Assembly (NCBI GenBank): GCA_963921935.1 | Contig: OY998179.1 | Location: 52,558,222 to 52,622,221, forward strand | Source: Galeruca laticollis | Taxonomy: Eukaryota; Arthropoda; Insecta; Coleoptera; Chrysomelidae | Reading direction: 5' to 3' | Length of the DNA: 64,000 bases | Shown here: positions 55,564 to 64,000 of the stretch, in pieces | How the letters are laid out: each line of letters starts with the position of its first letter | Position numbering within the stretch: position 1 is the stretch's first letter | Notes under the pieces: model-generated | The model's database searches: none | What the model was told of the DNA's origin: nothing | Seen by the model: only the letters and a program-made list of their open reading frames with translations | Made by a program: the position numbers and the translations under genes

Positions 55564-56175
55564 TAGTATTTTTGCACTTAGTGTGATGTTCCACTGGTAT
55601 ATATCATCTGCCTAAGGTTAATTAGGAAATGTGGTGTAAGTTTTAAAAAGGCGAGTTTACGTGAGGCGGCAATGTGATTGTTTTGTGTCTGAGGTGAAAA
55701 CAGACTGTAAGTACTCATTCATTTGGCGATAAAAAAATATTGAGAGGAATAAGTATTTGAAAAATCTAACACGTAAGCGATACTCAGCCGGTGTTGAATA
55801 CATAATTGGAGCATTATTTAAATTACATTATGACGGCGACTTTTGAATACATGAATTCAACTCTTAATTTCTAAGCAGTTAAAGGTGAGTTTCGAGTACA
55901 ATTAAATAGCAAGTTAATACAAAAACGGTTAGCTTGAGAAACATTCACGGCGTTTTTGTCGTTTTAATAACTAAAACAAAAAAATTGTTATCCTTGCTGG
56001 ATGATGAACTAATTGAATGATTACGGTGCAAATAGTTTGGTAAATTAAACATGGTATAACATATTTTTGACAATACAAGATGGAACAGGCAATTCTGATA
56101 GCAATTCGTAGTTAATTGCATAAATTGGAGAAATTTTGATTGAAAGTGTGGACGTGCCCTGCAATGAAATTGCCT
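55564..56175. other. Non-coding, nothing recognised
   Basis: No element end or gene recognised. Confidence 0.5.
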
Positions 56176-56434
56176 TATCATTATATTTTTGATATTTCAG
56201 GATTTCAGTGGTGTACTGATTATTATGAGAGCTTTCCAGTGGGTACTGACCTCATAGGCGTATCATTATTTTTTTCATATTTCAGGATTACCAGTGGTAT
56301 ACTAATTATTATGAGAGCTTTTCAGTGGTTTACTGATACCTCATAGGCGTAACTTTATATTTTTGATATTTCAGTGGTGTACTGATTATTATGAAATCTT
56401 TTTAGTGGTGTAATGATACCTTACAGGCGTATCA
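56176..56434 (+). repeat. Tandem repeat, three 80-89 bp units, left of the R1-clade LINE
   Basis: Units begin tatcattatatttttgatat and end with a cataggcg block at 56260, 56349 and 56429. Each holds two half-units with ttcagtggtgtactgat. The same repeat resumes at 58639. Confidence 0.88.
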
Positions 56435-57116
56435 ACATCCGTGCTCGGGGTTCGTCATATATGGATATAACAGCATGTGATGAATGGATTCGAGAAGGAA
56501 TGAGTAGTTGGAGGGTGCTGAAGAATGAGGAAAGCTTGAGTTTACATAGATATGTAGAGACAGATATATAGGAAAGTGAGGAAGGAATCATCGGCAGAGA
56601 GGGGATGGAGGTGGACGAAGACCCAGATAGACAGTATCAGGAAAAAAGAGGGATTGGAGATAGAAAGAGGACTTGGATATGAGGTAGATGAATTGTACGA
56701 GGTGATACAGAGCCGTAAAAGAGAAGGAACAAGGGGTAATGTAGGTACGTGGGAGGAGGGCTAATTACTGGTGGAATGAGGAAATAGAGGAGCTGTGGAG
56801 AGACTGTAAGAAAGAACGAAGGCGGATATTAAGAGGAAGAGGGTGGATAAAGGGAAAAAGGAGTTACAAGGAGAAGAAGAAAGAGCTGGAGCTCCCTGGG
56901 GAAAGGCGTATGAGGTAGCGGTGAAGCGGATGGGAGAAACAGGAACGAGGAGCTGGAGGAAGATTGGGAGAAAGAGATTATAGGGATGCTGTTCACAAGA
57001 GTAGAAGGGGGAGTGGGGGGAAGGATGCGGGAAGTTGAGGAAATTAGGTAGGGAAAAGGAGGAGAATTAGGTCGGTACATAAATGGGAAGTAGAAGAAGG
57101 GGGGAGAAACATTAAA

Positions 57117-57425
57117 ATGAGGAAAGCACCAGGGATAGACGGCCTGAGTGGTGAAGTGGTGAAGGGGCTGTTGAATGACAATGGGGAGTATTTCTGGGAA
57201 TTATTTAACAGGGTGCTGAGAGAGGAAGATTTCCCGGAAAGATGGAAGGTGGCAAGGGTGATACTGGTGAGAGAGGCGGGTAAAGAGGGGAAGCGAGCGG
57301 GGGACTATAGGCCCATCAGCCTGCTGAGCGGTATGGATGAAGTGATGGAGGGGATAATAAAGGATAGGGTTGAGGAGGATGTTGGTAGGAATGAGGGTTA
57401 TAGAGAAAACAGCACGGATTTATGA
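57117..57425 (+). pseudogene. R1-clade RT, finger region
   Basis: Open for 102 codons. KAPGIDGLSGEVV and DYRPISLLSGMDEVMEGIIK match R1/I-group RT blocks 1-2. The frame ends before palm motif A; the region 57426-57595 holds a degraded PQGS block (ggagggagtacctcagggct). Confidence 0.75.
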
Positions 57426-57595
57426 ATTGAAAATCATGTAGAGGATTATTCGACGCGACGAGTGATAGTAGACTCGAGAGGGAGGATGTATGAGAGGAGG
57501 GAGTACCTCAGGGCTCGGTTCTGGGACCGACGCTCTGGAAGTTTGTCTTCGATGAGGTTTGTGGGATAGTATGTGAAGAGAGGTGTGAGATTACG

Positions 57596-57928
57596 GTGTA
57601 CGCGGATGATGTATGTTCGGTATGTACGGCAAAGGAGGTGGCGGAGATAGAGAGAAAGGCGGAGAGGATGTGTAGGAAGATTGTGGAGAAGATTGATTGG
57701 TGCGGACTGGAAGTGGCTGCCAATGAAGGGACGGAGCAATATGAGGAAAGTGGGGTAATGGTGAAGGGTAGGAGAATTCGTATGAAGGAATCGTTGAAAT
57801 ACCTAGTGATGTGGTTAGATAGCCAACTATGGTTGGAAACAAATATGGCTAAGACAGCACAGAAGGCGAAAGCAAGGGCAGCATGGCTGGGAAGATTGCT
57901 CTGTAACGTGAAAGGGCCGGGAGGATAG
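57596..57928 (+). pseudogene. R1-clade RT, YADD to thumb
   Basis: YADDVCSVCTAKEVAEIERK begins with the catalytic pair. VMVKGRRIRMKESLKYLVMW fits the KxxxxxKYLGxxLD block (Gly replaced by Val). AKARAAWLGRLLCNVKGPGG is the post-thumb helix. Confidence 0.78.
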
Positions 57929-58638
57929 AATTGAAGGGTAATCGGTAGGACAATAGAGCAGAGTATGCTGTATATTGCCGAAGTGTAGGGTGAAAGTGCG
58001 GAGGTGAATGCGAGGGCTAGGCCATTCCTTCGAGTGGAGAGATGGATACTCCTTAGGACGGTGCAGGGCTACAGGACAGTGGGGACTGGCAGGAGTGGTG
58101 CTATCAAGGTCCTACCCACTGGACGTGATGGCTAGGGCTAGTAATAGACACTGGAGGGGTGCGACGAAGGAGGAAGTACAGGAATGGATGGAGGAGGAAA
58201 TGGAGAGAAGATGGGAGGAGTATGAGGGCGCTCTAAACTAGCTATTGCGAGTAGGAGAGATTGGATGGACTAGAAGTTTGGGGAGGTACTTACAGGACAT
58301 GTGTCGAGAGTAGGGTACCTCCACAGATGGGAGTCGGGACTGTGCGAGAGGTTTGAGGTGAAGGATGATGTGGGGCATGTGTTGAGATGTTGGAAGAATG
58401 AGGATGTCTTGAAAAGATTAGCAAAGAAACTTTGGGAGAACGTGGACAAGATAATGTTGAGGCGGGAGGAGAAATGGATGGAGGTAAGTAGTGTGCAGGA
58501 GAGCATGATTCGGGGTAGGGAAGAGCTTGATACGGCATAAGAGGTGGGAGTGATAGAAGGGAGAAGATTACGGCGTGATTAGAGAGTGTGGGAGGGACCG
58601 ACGCCTTGAAGTATGATAGGGTAGTGATTCCGAGGCGG

Positions 58639-58878
58639 GAGCTTTTCAGTGGCGTAGTGATAGGTCATAGGCGTATCAATATATTTTTGATATCTCAAGA
58701 TTACCAGTGGCGTACTTCATATATGTATCATTATATTTTTTGATATTCCAGGATTTTAGTGGTGTACTGATTATTATGAGAGCTTTTTAGTGGTGTACTG
58801 ATATCTCATAGGCGTATCATTATATTTTTGATATTTCAGGATTGAGAGTGATATGCTAATTATTATTGGAACTTTTGA
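58639..58878 (+). repeat. Tandem repeat, right of the R1-clade LINE
   Basis: Resumes inside a unit (gagcttttcagtggcgtag) and continues through about 2.5 units to 58878; one unit is short. Same consensus as 56176-56434. Confidence 0.87.
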
Positions 58879-59200
58879 GTATCTAACCAGAAATCAATAG
58901 TATCAGTGTGACTATGCTGATATGACAGAATAGGGCGTACTTTTTTCGAGAACACGACTCTAACTCGGAACCTAAAAGGTGGAATATTATATTGACAGGA
59001 GATGTGAAATTACCGCCTAACTCGGTATTCAAGCTGAGAGTTGAGGTAGAAGATAGCGGTGCTGGCAAGAAATACTATATAAATCGAAGACAGTTTCCAT
59101 GTGGCAAATCTACCATATTTATCCCGGCAGGCTTGATTGGCGGTAATCAAGAAAATTCACAAGTTATCTATGAAGGAGGTGAGGAGATACAGTAGAAGAT
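58879..59200. other. Unassigned stretch
   Basis: Short ORFs on both strands. It may contain the decayed downstream part of the piggyBac transposase, but no block could be matched. Confidence 0.3.
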
Positions 59201-59201
59201 A

Positions 59202-60100
59202 TCAAGACCGATATATCGGGCAGGGATATGTCTTTCGGGCGAGGACGTTCAAGTATTTTCTGGGATGTTTTGCGTAGAGGGATTGGAAATTTGGAACAAA
59301 TTTATTTAAAACGTTTTCAATTTTGTACAGGCGATTACTTGGTACATCTTGCTCACTGTCCGCAAAATGCCAGAAACGCAATAATAACTCGTAGCAGTTT
59401 CTTGGCATTACCGATTTTGGTGTAGGAAAAGAAAATAGCTTATGTTTGCTCCAGTAATCAGCTAACCTTGGAACCTACACCGTTCCTATCTAAGCAAGTA
59501 GGCCAATAAATCTTTCATTTTATTTGCGTCTGTAGGGTAAATATGAAGCCGAGAGCGTGCACCAGCATCTACCGCCAGTAATGTTTTCGTGGTATAAGTT
59601 TGTTTCATGAAATATAAGGTTTATTATGTCATATGTTAGAAATAGCTGAAAGTAGTCTATAGGGTCAGTCATAGCCAATAAGTCTTTAACCGTCGGATCT
59701 ATCCTAGCTTGTCCAGAAAAAGTGATTTTCTGATGGTATCCAACCGGATCTCTCCACATTAGGATTGATAAGTCGCGAGGATTATTGGGGGAGCAACATT
59801 GGACTATGGATTATTGACTGGAAGATTATTGGCTGGACGACTGTTAAGCGGTGGCATATTGTTGGGAGAAATATTATTCGGTGTATTTTTGGCTGGAGGG
59901 TTATTGACTGGAGAACTGGTGCCTAGGGAACGATTCTGTTGACGATCTTTTCGACGACGTTTTGTTGATGATCCAGGAGCATCCTTATCGCTTATACAAA
60001 TATTGGAGTGTTCACTTTCCGCATCAGAGCTGTGGTCATAATGGGGATCGGCATCGGCATCGATGTCTTCATCGCTCATATCATATCTGTCCAAAAATTT
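59202..60100 (-). pseudogene. piggyBac-like transposase, N-terminal part, broken
   Basis: Read on the minus strand: an acidic start YDMSDEDIDADADPHYD (60094-60040), a basic block KRRRKDRQQN and an Asn/Pro-rich linker (59920-59804). Next comes the conserved entry KDLLAMTDPIDYFQLFLTYD followed by IINLIFHETNLY (59759-59520), then MPRNCYELLLRFWHFAD and RLYKIENVLNKFVPNF (59408-59202), matching the MSRxRFxxILRFLHFxD and RLYKIRPVLD blocks of piggyBac transposases. The catalytic DDD part is not preserved. Stops near 59515 and 59200. Confidence 0.82.
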
Positions 60101-60351
60101 ATCATTATACTGGGAGTTCTCGAAGATTTTATTTACTTCTTTTTCTTATTATTTCTCCCATAAGTACCGACGAAAAATTGTTTACATCAATTTACTGGAC
60201 CTGAAACTATAACAGAAATGTTACACACGGAATATAAAATAAAAATTATCGTATTTATGCAGGTGTAACAAAAATGTACTCCGCACAAAATAAGGGTTGG
60301 AGAGAAGAGGGTATAAAATAAAACGCAGGTGATAGTTGAGAACTATTTAAT
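60101..60351. other. Non-coding spacer
   Basis: Region upstream of the piggyBac start up to the next PLE tail. No terminal repeat or TTAA-flanked end was recognised. Confidence 0.4.
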
Positions 60352-62010
60352 AAATTAACTGTCTCGACCCTTACTTCGTGGAATCTACTCATATTATTGT
60401 TTTAAATGAAACTCACTGTTTCAAGCTAATTCCACAATATATTGAAAAACTGTTGAAAATTCTAAAGAATTTACAATGGTTTCGATATTAAATATTATCG
60501 TCAGAATGACAAAAGTTACATTTCATTTGTTGCCTACCTGATGTTTAATAGTTATTTTTGGCTAGACCAAGAAGTGACCTACCTTGTGATTGATTTAATA
60601 TATGTTGATAGAACAAAGAAGAAGATATGATATTACAAATATCAAAGCTTAGATAATATTATCCCTATGGGGATATCCTGGATATCATTTTTCCCAAATA
60701 AGATCAGTATAACAGTGCAATGATATAGAAAACCAGGAAAAGTATATATGCAGATATTTACAATTATCACTTAAGAAGACAGTTTGAAAGTAGAGAACAC
60801 CCTAGATTTATCTGTACATTGACGACTTCATATTGTGGGTTTCTTAAGGGTCTTATAATTTTCAATTCTTCAAGGAAACCCATTTCTTGATTCTTATCAC
60901 AAATATGTATTACATCTAGTTCTGTGTTAGGTGCCAATGAATGATTGATGTCAAGTAGATGTTTTGCGTAGAGGGATTTTTCGGAACATTTAGGTTTATA
61001 TATACCTGATGCCTTCAATGGCGATATTTTCGTTTTTATATGCAACAATTCTATACGTTACTTTCTGTTTTAAAAGAAATTGTTGTATTCGTTGCTAAAT
61101 ATGTTATCTCTGAAATATTATTAGAAATATTTCCTGTATATGTGACGGTTTTATAAGTTTTTATTTCTTTGGTTTGTTTAGGAAATATTACTTGTAATGC
61201 CACATTTTCCTCTTTTTTATTAATAATTTTATTTATCATATGTAATGGATAACCGTTGGATGTTGCTATTCGTTTAATTGTATTAATTTCTCTATCAAAA
61301 TTACTTTTGTTCATAGGAACTGAAAATCCTCTTCTATGTATCACTGAATGATATGCCGCTAGTTTATGTGACATGGGGTGATTGGAACTATATGGAATAG
61401 TCACATCAGTGTGTATTGGTTCTCGGTAAATTGAATAATCAAGTACATTATTAACTCTTAGAATTTTCAAATCAAGAAAATGTATCGAGCTATTTACTTC
61501 AACTTCTAATGTAACTCAATTTTGGGTGTAAATTATAAATGTGGTTGAAAAATATATATAACTGTTCTTCAGTACCCATAAAACAAGCTAATATGTCATC
61601 TACATAATAATATCTATAACAAAATAAAACGATTTTTGAAATACTACTTTCTAAGATTTTTCTTTCTAAACTGTCGATAAATATGTTCACCACAATTGGT
61701 GATATAGTGCTTCTCGTTGGTAAACCTTAATTTTGAATGTATATCTTATTGTCAAAGGTAAAATAATTCTGATTAATACATATATCAAATAAATTAAGTA
61801 TATCTGATATTATTCCTGGATTAATATTTTTATCTTCTGGTAATTTTTACAAGTATTAGACATTCTTTGGGAATAATTTTAGTGAAACAGAGGTCCATCA
61901 TAAATAAGAATCCTCATGTTCAACAATTATATGGAACCGTTAAATTACATAAAATATCGAAACCAATTAGACATGTAGTTCATCCCTTACTCAATATTTC
62001 TGTCATTTTC
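60352..62010. mobile_element. Penelope-like element with inverted extra piece (locus C)
   Basis: Tail (ctgtctcgacccttacttcg) and end repeat at 60352-60770, then a minus-strand coding region to about 61860. From about 61865 the strand switches: plus-strand codons for NKNPHVQQLYGTVKLHKISK and PIRHVVHPLLNIS, the RT block YGxxKxHKxxxPIRxxV of Penelope RTs, run to about 62005. It is therefore a third inverted join, here further upstream in the gene than in loci A and B. Confidence 0.8.
60767..61850 (-). pseudogene. PLE RT plus remnant endonuclease, locus C
   Basis: From the top: INPGIISDILNLFDICINQN and FDNKIYIQN (61850-61740), a stop, then NIFIDSLERKILES (61693-), YRYYYVDDILACFMGTEEQL with two extra Tyr beside YVDD, the thumb block (61470-61051: DYSIYREPIHTDVTIP, HPMSHKLAAYHS) and a short C-terminus (61048-60767). 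The GIY-YIG core is deleted: KASGIYKPKCSEKSLYAKHL joins the start of the nuclease to its later part. Inactive. Confidence 0.85.
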
Positions 62011-62114
62011 TTAAACACCCTTTTTGATTAATATTACCTAGTCCAAGTGTTGAACTTTGTCGAGTTCTTGTTCATTGTTGAATATCCATGATTAAGTTCT
62101 CGAGCAAATTCTTT

Positions 62115-62480
62115 TTCTATGAGTCTGGTGTGAATGATAGCGTAACTCTACAGTTTCATACTTGATTCTTAAGCTATCGTACATTATTATTAAAAGCTAT
62201 TACTAAACTCTTCAAATACAAAAAATGTACCAATCTGGAACCTTATTTCGAAACTTATTTCATTCCTTAATTTTCATGAAGCATGATGTGAATTGATTAC
62301 TGCAGTTAGTGAAGCTCTACAGTTTGTACTTGATTCTCAAGCTATCGTTCATGGTTATCATCAAAGGGATATTGTATAGTGTTACTTCTTATACTGCTAT
62401 AGGAGTTATTATTACATTCTTCATAAAAAAAATTACCAAACGGGAACCTCATTCCAGGAATTATGTCATTCCTTATATCA
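62115..62480 (+). repeat. Diverged tandem duplication, ~160 bp units
   Basis: ctctacagtttcatacttga with ttcttaagctatcgtacatt (62149-) and ctctacagtttgtacttgat with tctcaagctatcgttcatgg (62311-) open two related blocks that both run to a tcattcctta near 62270 and 62475. The 100-codon plus frame at 62309-62611 is hydrophobic but matches nothing I know. Confidence 0.55.
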
Positions 62481-63690
62481 TCATTTGGGTTTTTTCAATC
62501 CCACTGTCCTCCAATTGCGAGGTTGATATGTTCAGTCTCATAATGGTAGTCTTACATTTTATTGATGCTCACCTCATCAAACTCATCTCAATGAAACTAT
62601 ACAAAGGGTAAATACTTTACTCGTTATTCTATATTTGGAAATGAAAATTCCATAATATCTTTCTTGTTTGTCCGTCAAACATGAATATTGAAAAGTTGAC
62701 TTCTTAATTTGCTCATTTTGTGCCCGAGATGTGGACACAAACTTCATTTTTCTTTGATTTTCAGTTTTTATTCAGTTTTCATTCAATTCAAGATTCCATA
62801 GCATTTCCCGAACATTGTACTCCCTTTGTTTATCTCACGCTCATTATTTTCAAACGTTTGTTTGTATAAATCTCAATAAATATCTATAAAGAAATCCTTC
62901 GAATAATTTAAAAAAGTACTTTCAGTAATTTTATTCACAAGATGCTTTTCTTTTTTTTTTTCGAACTCTCAGTCCGTCGATTCCGTGATTCCACATTGAT
63001 AACCAGATATATTCACCAGGAACTGGAAATTCTTTTTCAATGGATGAAATCTGAATATGCTATAAATTGAACTAATTTATGTCCTCCCTTAACGTTTCAG
63101 CATACCAATAAAATATTTTCATTGGTCATTGTTCAGAGAAACGTGACTGTGGTGGATAATAACGTTCAAATATCTTCCTGCTATCTTCGTGACCTTCTCC
63201 AGACAACTAATTGTTTTATGCTATGCTTTTCAGTCTCATTCCGATGTAAAATTCACTCAGAAACGGCTTAGATGAAAATGAAACGATGTTTTTGTCCGTG
63301 ATATCAGTGATAAAAAATATTGCTTTTGAAATATATCTTCTACATATTTGGTAGTTTTATGGATTTTTCAAAGATAAAGTAGCCACTTCCAATCAATTAA
63401 TTTGTATTTAATAATTCTCACAATTGTTATTGCTAATTAATATCTTGGAATGCTAAGATTGTACGCTGATGAACAAATAATTTTCTGTTAGATTTCGACG
63501 AACATTATATGCAATTGCGGGCAGCTTTCAAATAGAAAAATAATTCAGGATCTATAAAAACCGGTCGAAAACTGTATGGACATTCTGATATTTCAATGTC
63601 TGATTGTAGCGTGTGAGTCTTCAATTAGAGTAAATTAATTAGTCGATTTTAGTGGATAGAATTGAAGAAGAAGACCTATATTCCCTTTCT
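62481..63690. other. Non-coding, nothing recognised
   Basis: AT-rich, T-rich runs, no gene or transposon recognised. Confidence 0.5.
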
Positions 63691-63692
63691 CT

Positions 63693-63730
<38 letters not shown>

Positions 63731-63746
63731 GAGAGAGAGGGAGAGC
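63691..63746 (+). repeat. (GA)n microsatellite
   Basis: ga dinucleotides with two ggga interruptions, ending gagagcgga. Confidence 0.95.
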
Positions 63747-64000
63747 GGAGATCACTGGATTCAAGTAGAATTAGCTCTGCCGCATATTGAACCCAGCACA
63801 CGCACAGCCCACGCGTAACTCACACGCAAAACACGCGCAACCCACGTCCACGCTTCTCTTTTCTACCGCGTATTGAACCCACGCCATACCCAACCCAGAC
63901 CCAGTTCCACAATCACTGCGAACGATCAACGTACACTAATTGACATGGATTTTGAGTCCGAAGGGACAAATTTGACCTTAAACCTTCTACATAAGGCTAA
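63747..64000. other. C- and CpG-rich segment at the window edge
   Basis: Contains repeated cccacgc/cacacgc words and two copies of a related phrase, ccgcatattgaacccagcac (63781) and ccgcgtattgaacccacgcc (63868). No gene is evident; it might be a promoter or a repeat edge. Confidence 0.35.

Larger units (their letters stand above)
56435..58638 (+). mobile_element. R1-clade LINE inserted in the tandem repeat, decayed
   Basis: The body is purine- and G-rich, unlike its surroundings. RT fingers (57117-57425): APGIDGLSGEVVKGLL, FPERWKVARVILVREAGKEG, GDYRPISLLSGMDEVMEGII. Palm and thumb (57596-57928): YADDVCSVCTAKE and SLKYLVMWLDSQLW. The C-terminal part (58301-58540) has GYLHRWESGLCERFEVKDDV, GHVLRCWKNEDVL, a degenerate CCHC site. 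An endonuclease was not recognised, so the copy is 5'-truncated. No poly(A) or microsatellite tail. R1-clade LINEs are known for inserting into specific repeats. Confidence 0.78.

Noticed and set aside
58883..59195. Downstream part of the piggyBac transposase on either strand
   Set aside because: No conserved block could be aligned to the frames, so it was left unassigned.
62309..62611. 100-codon hydrophobic ORF as a membrane protein gene
   Set aside because: It lies across a diverged tandem duplication, and has no homology I recognise and no supporting context.

Overview
The window looks like intergenic heterochromatin-like DNA from an arthropod, most likely an insect. It is AT-rich, has no operons and no clear host gene, and holds a dense pile of decayed transposable elements of families typical of insect genomes: Penelope-like elements, Jockey-superfamily, I-clade, RTE and R1-clade LINEs, Ty3/gypsy including an errantivirus with an env relic, BEL/Pao, pogo-like and piggyBac DNA transposons, and a solo LTR. 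The order and species cannot be named from the sequence alone. Nearly every coding region is broken by stops, frameshifts or deletions; the best preserved are two ORFs of Jockey-superfamily LINEs between 30.3 and 34.2 kb.

Layout. 0-3.2 kb: gypsy RT scrap, Penelope N-terminal scrap and a Jockey LINE interrupted by a small foldback Penelope derivative. 4.7-7.3 kb: errantivirus integrase and env relic. 10.0-13.1 kb: inverted dimer of a Penelope-like element (PLE) with a nested RTE 3' end. 13.2-14.3 kb: gypsy RT. 14.6-16.5 kb: pogo-like transposase plus GGCC palindromes. 16.5-17.5 kb: BEL/Pao integrase end. 17.5-19.1 kb: a multi-exon gene of an unnamed, transposon-like arthropod family. 19.26-19.99 kb: a palindromic PLE derivative with clean target duplication. 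20.1-20.9 kb: a solo LTR carrying seven regularly spaced hairpins with a constant 7-nt loop. 22.8-25.5 kb: second inverted PLE dimer. 25.6-25.8 kb: one possible host exon. 26.0-36.9 kb: a train of minus-strand LINEs joined at microsatellites, including 542 bp of (AATGAT)n. 37.0-48.5 kb: three plus-strand I-clade LINE copies head to tail. 48.7-50.2 kb: another minus LINE. 52.2-55.6 kb: a tRNA-like head followed by an RTE LINE that fuses into a PLE. 56.2-58.9 kb: an R1-clade LINE embedded in an 80-90 bp tandem repeat. 59.2-60.1 kb: piggyBac scrap. 60.35-62.0 kb: third rearranged PLE. 62-64 kb: non-coding DNA and a (GA)n tract.

The one family that links the window is the PLE: at least eight pieces share the same 335-370 bp ends, a GIY-YIG endonuclease domain and a tail that contains CTGTCTCGACCC. 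Three of them are head-to-head inverted, and two of these break just upstream of the RT motif GLPMGSP. The most unusual signal is the hairpin array of the solo LTR, which would form the first ~250 nt of that element's transcript.
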